DNA of 64,000 nucleotides from Yponomeuta sedellus (taxonomy: Eukaryota; Arthropoda; Insecta; Lepidoptera; Yponomeutidae): the NCBI GenBank assembly GCA_934045075.1, contig OW203723.1, positions 24,579,615 to 24,643,614 of the forward strand, read 5' to 3'. The position numbers and the translations under genes were made by a program. Under the pieces are notes generated by a model. It did no database searches. It was not told where the DNA came from and saw only the letters and a program-made list of their open reading frames with translations. Shown piece after piece: positions 11,818 to 22,119 of this stretch (the first letter of the stretch is position 1; each line of letters starts with the position of its first letter).

Positions 11818-12531
11818 ACTTCCTACCATTTTTAATTTGACTTCGCATCTCGATGCGGGTCAGAAATCACGAATATTTACAATTGTAATAGTTATACATA
11901 GGTACCATTATTGATAAATAATTAAAGTACCTACTGTTTTTCACAATGGAAGGACCATCCTTTTAAAATGTGGCTAACGATTTCAAAATCACCTTGTGTT
12001 GTGCTGTGCCCGCAATTTCGTGAAACTCGAATAATAGGTTGGGGCATTAGCCTTAGCGAAGGGCAAGATAAAAAGTACCCGAAACCGGCGTGCATGCATA
12101 GACTAATGCAAGTTGATCAAGCAAAACAGGGGGGTGAGTCTCTATAGTGCATAGTTGTTCAATAGAGTCATATTAATCCGGTTATGGTCGTTTCATTCAC
12201 ACTATCGGTAGTCTAATAACTAATCGCATCTCAATGGTATAACCCGTGCTACTTAACTTGGCGCCTCTCGCGGTTCGATCTTCTTCGCGAGAGATGCCTA
12301 TTTAATTTGCGCGGGTTATATCCCTGGAATGAGATTGTACTACTATTGCTTTACTACCAAATTGAAGCAAATATCAACCATTGTCGTGCTTATTTCATTC
12401 TATTGAAAAACTATGCAAGTACTTTAGGGTCTGGTCTGTCGGGATCGTGACTAGTGGTAAATCCTGCCTGGGTAGTTCGGTGACGCTAGTTGCGCGTTTT
12501 GAATGTCACAAGTCGCGACTTACCAATACAT

Positions 12532-13131
12532 TAAGGCCTGATTTACATTTGCTTTATTTGCATGCTTTTTAAGCGTGCTTTTCATAGATCTAGAATGGAA
12601 TAGAGGCGCCAAAAGCGTACCTACACCCGTAAATCAAAGCAATTTTTTTAGCATCTAAATAGGTTTTTAAAATCTTTTGGGGTTTCCGCGTCGGGCGCGC
12701 GTGGTAATAAAGCCCATACTCTCTCTCTCTCTGAGAAAAGACCTGCGACTTTATATAATTTTTATTGTAACCCTACACATTTTTCCTACAGTCTATTTAT
12801 TCTTACTTGTCCAATTTAGTAAAGAAGATTCTACCATTAAACTGTAACTTTTTAGTCCAAAACTGCCATATTTCCATAAATGAAGTAACTTGGAACACGC
12901 TGCTAATTTTATAAACATAGTTCATGAATTTGCGAGAAAATGTCTAGTTTAGGCATCTAATCTCAATTTTAAGGTTAGAATCTTGTTTACCTAAATTGGA
13001 CAAGTAAGAATAAATAGACTGTACAAATTTGTTGTCTCTTACGGGTACTCTTGACGTCTCTATTCTATTCTAGACCTATGTAAAGCACGCTTAAAAAGCA
13101 TGAAAATAAAGCAAATGTAAATCAGGCCTTA
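12532..13131. mobile_element. foldback element FB-2 with nested SINE tail and MITE-8
   Basis: TAAGGCCTGATTTACATTTG then CTTTATTTGCATGCTTTTTA at left, the inverse at right (TAAAAAGCATGAAAATAAAG, CAAATGTAAATCAGGCCTTA). Arms about 75 bp. Confidence 0.65.
12789..13021. mobile_element. MITE-8 copy nested in foldback FB-2
   Basis: Same ends (CAGTCTATTTATTCTTACTT ... AAGTAAGAATAAATAGACTG) with TA at 12787-12788 and 13022-13023. 233 bp. Confidence 0.75.
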
Positions 13132-13185
13132 TTGTACAATTCTGACATTGTAGCGCCATAAAACAGGGTGACTCACGCCATCGTA

Positions 13186-13332
13186 AGATAAGATAAGAAT
13201 ATTCTTTATTGTACACCAGAGCACATATTATAAAACATGTAAAGACACAAAGTACAATTGGCGGCCTTATTGCTAAAAGCAATTTCTATCAGACAACCCT
13301 ACAACGGAAAGTTTCTGAAGGAAATTGTACTG
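13186..13332 (-). mobile_element. LINE 3' end, antisense (GGCGGCCTTATT family)
   Basis: On the + strand: AAGAATATTCTTTATTGTAC, ACAATTGGCGGCCTTATTGC, TAAAAGCAATTTCTATCAGA. Read on the - strand it ends with an AATAAAGAATATTCTTATC tail. Copies: 7437-7520, 37030-37130, 54230-54345, 61795-61895. Confidence 0.55.
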
Positions 13333-13659
13333 GCCGGGCTTGTCTCTGCCTCCCCTTTTCGGATACAGGCGAGAGTCATTACATTATTCATTCATGTACC
13401 TTAAAAACTATTCTTATTCAAATAGGTTTTTAAAATATTCTTTTTCATTTGGAAATATTCTGTGGAATAGAAGCGACACCTGTTTTTGTGTATACAACCA
13501 CTTCAAGAGTAAACAATTCGACTCTTTTGTGAAGAACATTTGAGATTATTGTTATTGTAATATTTTCTTGGTTTATCACCGAATTCCGATGCATTGTAGC
13601 AATACACGACATGTACCTTTTTTTTAATTAGCCATGGTATCTTCACTTGCACTAGAGAG

Positions 13660-13885
13660 GTGAAGAGACCACTTGGACGCTGCAGGGGGACAGTGCTTTT
13701 TGATGGTTTAGGCTTACGGCTTAGATGGCTTTTGAGAAAAGATGTTCAGAGTGAAGTCTTTCTTCCTGCTGCCTTTTTCTCCACTACACTACGGCGCGAA
13801 GGTAGCGGCTTACATTTAACATTGATATTCAGCAATCAGAATGTAAATAAAATTCTTTACGTTGAAATAAAATTGATTTTATTTT
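13660..13885 (-). repeat. dispersed repeat (TTTACATTCTG family)
   Basis: GAGAAAAGATGTTCAGAGTG, CCTTTTTCTCCACTACACTA, CAGAATGTAAATAAAATTCT then AATAAAATTGATTTTATTTT. Other copies: 14385-14455 (-), 22240-22400 (+), 25305-25430 (-), 45885-46025 (+). The AATAAA-rich end suggests a retroelement 3' UTR. Confidence 0.5.
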
Positions 13886-13899
13886 ATTATATTCTTAAC

Positions 13900-14380
13900 T
13901 AGCTGTGTCCCGCGGTGTTACCCGCGGGTTATTAGGGAAAATAAACTGTGTAATAACATAATTAAAACTGTTTTTATACGGATTTATGCTCGTTTATTAC
14001 ATTTTTACAATTTTCCAACGTTTCGGCACTTTTTCAGGTGCCGTGGTCCCGGATGACTGAGGTGACAGGTGTCTTTTAGAAATCATTAACGGTTAGTTTA
14101 CTACCCTCGGCAAAAATTACAAAAGTTAATTATGAAGTTACGTTCCAAAATAGACAAACCAATTATTTTTTATATAAAGTCAACAATATTGATTATTAGT
14201 AATTGAAGTTAAAATTAAGTTGTGTAATAACAGTGAAATATATTTTTCCGCAGTGAAACGTAGCCTATGTGTTAATGCACGGTGTCAACTAACTCCATAC
14301 CAAATTTTCTCTAGTCGTTTAGACGTGAAGAATTCACAAAAATACACACTCACACGCTCTCAAACACTTTGAATTATATT
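13900..14380 (+). repeat. dispersed repeat (CCCGCGGTGTTACCCGCGG family), interrupted
   Basis: Begins CTAGCTGTGTCCCGCGGTGT and ends near CACACTCACACGCTCTCAAA. The PLE-2 tail 13959-14221 is inserted in it. Same order as the copies at 51525 and 54425. Confidence 0.55.
13959..14221 (-). mobile_element. PLE-2 family 3' tail, single arm, nested insertion
   Basis: 263 bp of the PLE-2 3' end in - orientation, flanked by the 11-bp direct repeat GTGTAATAACA (13948-13958, 14222-14232). It interrupts a dispersed repeat whose halves are 13900-13958 and 14222-14380. No coding part remains. Confidence 0.8.
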
Positions 14381-14531
14381 TTACATTGTACATTGACATT
14401 CAGCAACAGAATGTAAATTCTTTATGTTGCAATAAAATTTATTTGATTAGAATTATATCCTTAGTGTATGTACTGTCTCCACCTCCCTCTAAGTCGTCTA
14501 TGGGTGCTTCTTCGAGCAAGGTGTTCTTTGG

Positions 14532-14711
14532 TGATTTGCGTGGCAATTTTCAAACTTAATATTTTTTTTTAATTGACATCTGAATCTTAAATTATACGTA
14601 TAAATAATATTTTTAAAGGAAGAGGCAGCTCGGAGAGCGATATACTTACAGAGATAATCGAGGTTAAAAAATTGGAGGCCACGCAAATCACAAAACTCCC
14701 CACGAAAATGA
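14532..14711. repeat. left subterminal 12-mer sites of the DNA transposon
   Basis: Three sites: TGATTTGCGTGG at 14532-14543, its reverse complement CCACGCAAATCA at 14679-14690, and the variant CCACGAAAATGA at 14700-14711. Repeats of this kind are commonly transposase-binding sites; that role is inferred. Confidence 0.75.
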
Positions 14712-15018
14712 TATTGTTAAATTTAACTTTCTCAATCGAGTTGTTTATTGTTATTTCATATTGAAAAGGAGTTATTATTACTTATAATGTTTATCAGATA
14801 AAATAATAGGTAAAGAAGTAACTAAAACAAATTGTTTTTTACTAGAATCAGTCGAGCATTATTTATTATTAGTTGAAGCTAAATTATTACAAAAGTATAA
14901 CACTAATTAAAACATTTTTATAAAATTAACACTTTCTCTTATCTGTAATCAGTCATTTCGTAGGAACATAATCTGTATTTTTAATTATCACAATCATAGA
15001 CTTAAACTTACATGTATT

Positions 15019-15024
15019 TTTATT
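15019..15024 (-). terminator. polyadenylation signal AATAAA for the transposase
   Basis: AATAAA on the - strand, about 20 nt past the transposase stop codon (15045-15047), in an A/T-rich stretch. The position is suitable for a short 3' UTR. Confidence 0.45.
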
Positions 15025-15044
15025 TATATTATTAATATAAATTC

Positions 15045-17713
15045 TTAAAAAATCGAATCATCGAAATCGCTCGAGTCTTCGGCGTCTTTATTAAGACAGG
15101 AAATAACATCTTTGGTAGTTTTTGGGGTCATCAGTTCTTTGTATTCTTTGGTCAGGCCTGGAACCCAAAAGCTATCATTGTCTGACAGTTCAATATCATC
15201 CGTTGATAGTTTCACATCATAATTCTTTTTGGCCGCTTTCGTTTCAACTCTCGTTTCCAAAATAGATCCACTTAGTCCTGGTTTTAATAAGAAATTTGAT
15301 AGTATCACTGGTTTGTCCTTTACTGCTTTTACAGAGTCGCTTTTAAGAGTTTTCTTCTGCGGATCTATCTCAATTAATACTGACTTATCTAGTTCTTCTT
15401 TACGAGTAATTCTCAAATCGACATCATAAAGACCCTTATGCAAACCGTGTGGACACTGTAAAGTTGAGTGTAAACATGGTTCTAAACCGCAGCTGAGTTC
15501 TCTCATTGTCATTATACGGCCAGTATCAGCATGCCAAAGAACTTAATGAACGCTCATCGTTCCAGGAAACTCTTTTAGATCTGTAGGAATCAGCAATTCC
15601 TTCTCTAACATGCCTGCTTCTGAAACAGTTTCTATGTAAACACCTGGAACATTTTTCTTTAGGTGTTGTAGAAGTGAGTTTATATCAGTTATGTCAACGC
15701 CACGAGCAACTAACTGATCCGCTGTCCTTTTTAATACTCCACCTACACCATCTGGGGCCCCCTTTCCGTGACCGCTTTCTGAGTAATTCCACTCCACAAT
15801 ACGTAAAGATGGAAAATACCAATTTAAAATGGACATGATGAAAAACATTTAGCGATTTCTGTATTGTGCAGAAGGAGAATCAGATAAAAAGTAGAGAGCA
15901 TCAACCTGTGGCGCTTCATCTTCCAAGAATTTTAGTATAGGTAGAAGATGCTCCCAAATTGCACATGCATCATGTCGCAGCGATTCGCTTACTGTGCAAA
16001 AAGGTGTCGTTATCATCTTGCCATCTTTTTGGTAATATAAAACTACGGTATGCAGAGTCAGCTGACTTCGACTACCTCCAAAATGAACGGCTTGGATTTC
16101 TCTGCAATATTTTGCATTGTAATTCTCGCTGAAGTCGCAATGAATTATGCACTGATCCTGTTTCAGATTTGATTTTATTTGTTTGATATATCTGTGCTGC
16201 GATATTATATTAGAAACGTGTTTCATGTAAGGGATCAGTTGCTTCTCAAATTCTTTTATTATGTTTTTTGGAGAAGCTATTATTTTTTGCTTTGCAACAA
16301 TACGGGACGTTTTGATTACACCATCCTTGGTATAATGTTTTTTTTCTGAACTCCATTTCCAATAATGAGTTTCCTGAGAATCATCGAACTCGTTGTAAAG
16401 TAATTGTTTATCTTTACATTTCTCGCACATCCTTTTCAGACACTCATTGGCGGTACGATCACAGCAGATGTATTTAAAAACTTCTTGTAGCGATTTCTGC
16501 TCAATTATCTTGTTTCTTTTCAAAGCTGCAAACACCAAATCCATGTTCTCATGAGTCTTACAGAGACAAGTTTCTCTTGAATTCACATTCGGGATTACAA
16601 CCCAAAAGGGTCTGAGCTTGCAAAAAGCTGAGTAGCTAATTGTGATGTGAGGATGCAACGCAAGGTACTTTTGGTGCAAATTAAGTAAAGAGTCCATCAA
16701 TAGCCGTTTTTGTTTTTTCGTTTTATTTCGGGTTACGCAATCTTTTTTACCTGGGCAGAGCTGGCTGACTTCATCATCTTCAAAGAATAGCTTTACACTT
16801 TCCTCTATCTTTCTTCTCTCGTCTTTCATGTTTTGTGTAATTATCTCTGTTTTATTGTCAGTTTTGCTTGTGCTGGGTTGAGGTTCTAAGGATTTCTTTT
16901 TCACTTTATGCAAAAGTTGGAACTCTTTGTTTACTTTGTACTTAAAACGACGCAAAACACAACTAGTTGATGTTGTATTCTTTGGGGTCTCCGTTATATT
17001 TCGTGTTTGATTCTGAAGTTGGATATCTCTCACTGTTGGTTGTACTCTCACAGGATTCAGTCTTGCCGATCGCCTGCTCGAAAATAATGTACTGTAACTG
17101 CTTGGACTTGGAGGTTTGCTTGAATACGAATTCCTTGATAGTGGTCGTTGTTCAGGGGTATCACCTGTAAACATAAAACCCTGTACCATATTTACATCAA
17201 GAATACGCGAATTACTATTGTTTAGAAACCTTTAATTTATAACGCCTGTAAATTAGGCTAGACTGTGCAATAAAAAATTAAATTTGTGAATATAACCATG
17301 AATTTATTTTTACCTGAAACTGATAAACAAGTGCTGCTACCGGAAAGTGATGATACTGGTGTATCAGCACGTGACAATAGCAATGGAGTCAAAGTATCTT
17401 CTAATGGATCACGGTTTTCTTTGTTTTGAATTTCCGGTACTTGTAAAACCTTATGGTTTTCATCAAGGCAACGTTTAGCTTGATTTTTTTTCTTTAAGTT
17501 ATATTTTCGGGAACTTATTCGACTTTTCACTCGTCTAGCTTTTTGTTCGCGGTGGTTTAAGTCATGAATAGCAAGTATTTTTCCCTCGGCTTTCCTTTTA
17601 TAATATCTCGCTCGGTTTTTGGCCTTGAACTCTTCATTATTTTTAAGCCTCTCTCTTCGTCTTCTTTCGGACAACTTCTTTCTTTCTAATTTTTCTTCTC
17701 TTGTTAACGGCAT
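15045..17713 (-). pseudogene. two-exon DDE-type transposase with two premature stops
   Basis: Exon 1 (17713-17314) encodes a very basic N-terminus (MPLTREEKLERKKLSERRRR) and then a Ser/Thr-rich linker. A 149-nt GT-AG intron (17313-17165) joins in phase to exon 2 (17164-15045). The spliced frame is 839 codons, broken by TAA at 15849-15851 (after SAQYRNR, where a Lys codon is likely) and TAA at 15543-15545 (after GTMSVH, where Gln is likely); frame is otherwise kept. Seen: a Cys/His cluster (CLCKTHENMD, then CC..C..C..C) typical of zinc binding, and three acidic blocks suggesting an RNase H fold: IIHCDFSENY, LYFLSDSPSAQYRN and YSESGHGKGAPDGVGG. Similar multi-copy proteins are known widely in animals but I cannot name the superfamily (Sola- or Kolobok-like are options). 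Two stops and no frameshifts suggest fairly recent inactivation. Confidence 0.8.
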
Positions 17714-17868
17714 TTTTGGTCTGAAATGTAAATTCCATTGAAATTTAATATACTTAAAGGTATATATAGAAAATCGAATGCTATTTAATAATTGTAAGGT
17801 ATTTGTAAAATCAGAAACCCATAAACTGTGACATAAAAAAATATTATCATAAAAAACTCAAACTTATT

Positions 17869-18478
17869 TCATTTGCGTGGTTAAAAATTGATTTTCGTGG
17901 GTCAAAACTACCACGTAAACCACGCAAATCACGACCACGAAAATCAAAATAAACCCGTTTATGTTAAAACCTTAAAATACCTTTTGAGCAAATTAACTGT
18001 GTTCTGTACGTAAGTTTCTTTACCTAATATTTGTTCGCTACAATATATTATTCAATAAATAAATTCACAGTTACCGGAGAAAATAGTACCACGCAAATCA
18101 AAGTTTTGAGAAACCATGCCCACGCAAATAGATTCTTACCTTTATATTTCGGAAACTCGACGCATCGTCACACAAGCACTCTGCCCGGCCGCCGGAGCAC
18201 GACTAGTTGTAACTCGCATTCAAATGACGCAACATGGTCCGTCTCGTTAGGGATGTACTCTTGCGAATTTACCACGCAAATCAGTGGCTACCTAGGGACA
18301 GTTACATTTTATTTTTTTCGTGAATGTTATTACTTTAGAACTATAGAATATTTTTTTCAAAGCATCGTTAACTTCTTAGGACTTAGTGTTTTTTTTTTGG
18401 TAAGCATGTAGCGCTTAGTTTAAAATATATTATTTACTAGGTGACTGGATCTGGGTTTGGGACGCTCCACGCAAATCA
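17869..18478. repeat. right subterminal 12-mer cluster, upstream of the transposase
   Basis: Sites matching CCACGMAAATCA or its complement at 17869-17880, 17889-17900, 17911-17922, 17920-17931, 17935-17946, 18089-18100, 18120-18131, 18272-18283 and 18467-18478, some with one or two mismatches. The first five lie 155-235 bp upstream of the transposase ATG, so the same protein could bind its own promoter. Confidence 0.75.
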
Positions 18479-18669
18479 AAGAATGGGGGTGTTTTAATTT
18501 TTTAACTATAGTAAATGTAAAGGAAATTAAAAAATATGAATTAACCAATTAAAAGATGATTATAGGTATGCCTGAAAAAAAAAGTGGCTGGCTGGGTTTT
18601 CGATTTCCATTATTTTTAAGCGATGCCGCTTGAAAAATGAGTCCCAAAGAATGACCCCTATACTCTATA

Positions 18670-18732
18670 GTTACAAAACATAATGTGTAATTTCCTTTTT
18701 AATGTATAATAAAGTGTTATCTATCTATCTAA
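18670..18732 (+). mobile_element. LINE 3' UTR end fragment with TCTA run
   Basis: TGTGTAATTTCCTTTTTAAT, GTATAATAAAGTGTTATCTA and a short TCTA run. 54670-54732 is a similar end (CAATAAAGTGTTCTCTATCT). Confidence 0.45.
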
Positions 18733-18751
18733 GTTTGTCTAAACCACTATA

Positions 18752-18868
18752 TTCGATTTCAACCCTTTATGTCCCTACTGCTGGGGCACGGGTCTCTTCC
18801 TATTTTTTTTCCAGAAAGGTTAGGCCATACTCCACTACGGGGGCCAAGTCCGGGTTGGTGGAGAAACT
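18752..18868 (-). mobile_element. SINE-5S 3' fragment
   Basis: Body end only: TTTATGTCCCTACTGCTGGG, GTCTCTTCCT, then AGGTTAGGCCATACTCCACT on the + strand. No 5S-like head. Confidence 0.6.
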
Positions 18869-19011
18869 TCTATACGTCGTCCTAAACTACAAGTAAGAAT
18901 TAGCATACATAAGCCGGTTAGACCGTAGACCTTTGTTTTCCTGACCCTGAGGTTTAAGGGTGAGCAATCAATATAATCTGTAGTACAGCTACAGCTTGCA
19001 AGTACTTCTGT

Positions 19012-19215
19012 GGTGAAGCGCTCGTAGCCTAGTGGAACAGAGTGATTGGAATCTATCACTTGGGTTAAGCGACAACAGGCGCGGTCAGGTGCTGGATAGG
19101 TGACCGTCCCGTGACTACCGCTAGTGGCATTTTTCTTTTGTGTAGTATGTTTTGCCTAGCCTTCCTGTGATCCAGGAAGAGACCCGTGATTCAGCAGTGG
19201 GGACATACAAAGGGT
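19012..19215 (+). mobile_element. SINE-5S with internal deletion
   Basis: Has a good 5S-like head (GGTTAAGCGACAACAGGCGC, GGTCAGGTGCTGGATAGG) and the 3' end (GAAGAGACCCGTGATTCAGC), but about 170 bp of the middle are missing. Confidence 0.65.
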
Positions 19216-19311
19216 GATAAGAAGTACTTCTGTGGTTCTACTTTTGTTTGTTTTATTTAATTGCTTCCAGTTTTCTACTTATCTTCTACCTTTATACGTT
19301 TTTATTTACCA

Positions 19312-19440
19312 CCGTTTCTCTCTGAGAGAGAAAGTATGGGCTTTATTGCTTTATGGCAATTTCTAGCGCTGTATAGTATGCGAACACCTCAGCCACTCAA
19401 GTTTCCTCACGATGTTTTCCTTTATAAGGATAGTTTATTT
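19312..19440 (-). mobile_element. tRNA-SINE tail fragment, antisense
   Basis: GAGAGAGAAAGTATGGGCTT, then CACCTCAGCCACTCAAGTTT and CCTCACGATGTTTTCCTTTA match the tail of the SINE at 8836. Similar pieces lie at 12690-12740, 37598-37680, 44325-44480 and 47115-47215. Confidence 0.5.
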
Positions 19441-19797
19441 ACACAAAAACCAATGTACTCTCTACTAAAGCGATAACATAATTCCTACATGACCGACATA
19501 GTAGGACTGGGAGGATCCATTACGGTCATGAATTTTCGAATAAACGTGGATTAAAGTACCGGCTAGGCTTCCAATGATAAATTATCGTAGAAAACATCGC
19601 CAATATAGACTATATTTTGGGAGCCTGGGTAAAGGTTGATACAGAAATCAGTATGAGTAGTATTAGTTATGTATTTTTGCGCATTTTTTGGCGTAACAAT
19701 GTCAGTGTTGCGGAATGGACTGTTTAAATAAAGAACACTAATGGAAAACGGTAAAATGTAATGAATTCAAATAAAATTTATTTCAACGGTTAGTTTA

Positions 19798-19935
19798 GGG
19801 CTGATTTTTCAATAGTCAGATAACTTTTATCTGAGGAATAAAAATGGCGGTTTGACAGCTTACGTATGAAAATTATGTCAAACCGCCATTTTTATTCCTC
19901 AGATAAAAGTTTTTTGACCATTGAAAAATCAGCCC
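19798..19935. mobile_element. MITE-2, 138-bp foldback hairpin
   Basis: GGGCTGATTTTTCAATAGTC...ACCATTGAAAAATCAGCCC with TTA on both sides (19795-19797, 19936-19938). Arms are complementary over ~60 bp, including GGAATAAAAATGGCGGTTTG. Confidence 0.75.
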
Positions 19936-19997
19936 TTAGTATTTTATACTCTAAGTTTCAACGTAAAGAATTTACATTCTGCTGAATGTCAATGTCT

Positions 19998-20215
19998 CGC
20001 GAAGAACCGACAACCGTTGGAGTAAACGTGTTCTTGAGTGGAGACCGCGACTCGGCAAACGTAGTGTAGGACGTCCTCCGACTAGGTGGGATGACGATCT
20101 GCGAAAAACTGCCGGCAGATGCTGGATGCGGCAAGCTGAAGACAGGGCGCTATGGCGCTCATTAGGGGAGGGCTATGTCCGGACTAGTCCGAACAGTGGA
20201 CTAACATATAGCCTG
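19998..20215 (+). pseudogene. LINE coding tail (RTE-like), open frame
   Basis: Reads RRTDNRWSKRVLEWRPRLGK, RSVGRPPTRWDDDLRKTAGR, CWMRQAEDRALWRSLGEGYV. Matches the common LINE ORF2 C-terminal pattern GRP..RW.DDL...AG..W...A.DR..W..LGE. Interrupts the dispersed repeat 19760-20320. Confidence 0.65.
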
Positions 20216-20360
20216 AAGAAGAAGACGAAGAATGTCAATGTAAAACGTAAACCGCTGCGGGTAGTACTGTAGTGGAGAAAAAGGCAGCGGGAATAAAAAA
20301 AACTTCACTCTGACCATATTTTCTCAAGGAACCTTAAACTAATATACATCAGTCGACATC

Positions 20361-20668
20361 AGTCGAGTCCTTAGCACGGGTTAGTGCATTAAAATAAAAA
20401 TAGTATAATCATGTGGGTACAGTGATATCGTTCCGATGTTAAACCTAACTGCAAAGTAGGTAGTCGGGGCTGTAAGTAATGCAATTTGCTTAAGTCAGAT
20501 GTCGCTGCCTGTACGTAATACAGAGAATAGTGTAAAGAGGTTCGAAATTTTACTGATGCCGTGAGTCGCCCATTGGCTCAATTGGTAGAGCGCTGGCACG
20601 GATAGCCAGAGGTTGCGGGTTCGAATCCCGGCATGGGTGAAATTTTAAGCCTCTAAATAGGTTTTTAA
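20361..20668 (+). mobile_element. full-length SINE-T monomer (308 bp)
   Basis: Flanked by the 13-bp direct repeat ATCAGTCGACATC (20348-20360, 20669-20681). Order: TCCTTAGCACGGGTTAGTGC box, leader with GTGATATCGTTCCGATG, tRNA-like segment (A box GGCTCAATTGGTAGAGCG; B box GGTTCGAATCCC), body ending GGTTTTTAA. This gives the reference unit. Confidence 0.8.
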
Positions 20669-20689
20669 ATCAGTCGACATCTATAACGA

Positions 20690-21640
20690 AGTGCAATAGC
20701 AAAATATCGGGACAACCGGGCAATGAGACGGTGACAACAAGCATATCACAGAATGAGAGGCATGAGAGAGAAAAGTCTGCATATTCATATTTAAATCAGC
20801 ATATTAATATTTTTGTTGCAGCGTCGTCCTTAACGTATCTGATTAGAGTGAGTATGTAAATGGTGATGTGCTGTCTTGATGTAGGTACAGACAGATTGCG
20901 GGCTCAGAGTATTGGTTCCGCTTAGAACCCTTCGGGCACCTTAAAAACGTAGTTGTAGCGGTACTTTCTATTTGTAAATAACATCGACAGCATTTCAATC
21001 TTTACATAGGTGTCCTCTAGATAAAAAGGTACAGAACCCTTTATCGCACAGCCAGAAAAAGAATCTTCTACCTAGTATTTTATGATGAGTATTTTATTCT
21101 TAATTTTATGACAGCTTTGCAACAAAACTGAGAAGGTGGACCTGCTATCGACCGTACCTACGACCAGTAAGTAGGCACTCATGCTGACTCGATCTTTGAC
21201 AGTAAACTCCACGGGCAGTAGATATTGGGTATAGGGTATGTGTGTACAGGGGCCTTTACACTTACCAATAACCCGGCAAAAAGCTGCGGCTATTATGAAG
21301 GACTGGTCCAATCTGATGCCCGAAACGATAATCTGTTTTTGCGGCGGCTCTCCTAAATTGATTCCTCTTAGCTACGCTATGTACTGTAAACGATACTAAT
21401 ATTGAAATAGAAAAGGAATGTACAGAAGCAAATCGATCGATCGATGTCGGTATCAACCATTGTTGGTATGTCCCCATTTTTTTTTCAAAATGATCTAGAT
21501 TTTGAAATAAGATTTGAAATGAAACTAGATTTAATAAAAAGTTAGTACAAGTAGTACAGTAAAAGTAGGTGTCTACCTAGTATTACTTGTAACGTTCAAT
21601 AAGTCACAGTTTTGTGTAATTTCAATTAAAATGCTTTGAC
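20690..21640. other. no recognised feature
   Basis: No repeat or coding match beyond an isolated SINE-5S end near 21447-21478 (GGTATCAACCATTGTTGGTA). Confidence 0.45.
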
Positions 21641-21647
21641 TTGATCG

Positions 21648-21950
21648 ATTTGCAGGCGCGGTCAGGTGCAGGATGCGTGACCGTCCCGTGACTACCGCTA
21701 GTGACATTTTTTCCGAGCGCTTCCGTGCTTCGCAAAACACGTTTAGCCGTTGGTGCCGGCGGTCATGTAATGGCAGTCGTTAAGTCATGTCAGAGGCATT
21801 ATGGGTGGCTTCATAACTTCTGACAGTAAGGCCCGCCACTGTCTTACAGTCCTCCACCAACCCGCACCTGGCCCCCAGTGCTGGAGTATGGCCTAACCTT
21901 GCTGCGATGCAGTAAGAGACCCGTGCCCCAGCAGTGGGGACATACTACGG
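21648..21950 (+). mobile_element. SINE-5S, near full length
   Basis: Starts within the 5S-like head (CAGGCGCGGTCAGGTGCAGG) and continues through the complete body to GTGCCCCAGCAGTGGGGAC. Confidence 0.7.
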
Positions 21951-22119
21951 AAACTTCAGACCTTTTGCATTCCATACTCTACGGTCTAAAAGCTCTATTT
22001 TATAAATAACCTCCAAATACCCTGTATTGACTCGTTCTATTTGGAAATATCTACAGGCTTTTAGTATTTCCGTCCAATAAGTAATTGAGTGACGTTAGCT
22101 CTGCGGCTAAATAAATAAA

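Larger units (their letters stand above)
14524..18483 (-). mobile_element. DDE-type DNA transposon, about 4 kb, superfamily unassigned
   Basis: Bounded by the outermost copies of a 12-bp motif that face each other. Reading inward, the left end has TTCTTTG+gtg+ATTTGCGTGG and the right end has TTCTTTG+ATTTGCGTGG, an imperfect terminal inverted repeat. Inside is a - strand transposase pseudogene with a 5' intron. Further 12-mers cluster near both ends, far more at the transposase 5' side. I could not fix a target-site duplication, so the true ends may lie some tens of bases further out. Confidence 0.7.
19760..20320 (+). repeat. TTTACATTCTG-family repeat with two nested insertions
   Basis: Outer pieces (ATAAAATTTATTTCAACG; GTAAAGAATTTACATTCTGC; AAGGCAGCGGGAATAAAAAA) are split by MITE-2 (19798-19935) and by the LINE tail (19998-20215). 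Confidence 0.5.

Noticed and set aside
20560..20640. Possible functional tRNA gene
   Set aside because: Good A and B boxes, but the same sequence recurs in many SINE-T copies and anticodon-loop position 33 is not T, so it is a SINE part.
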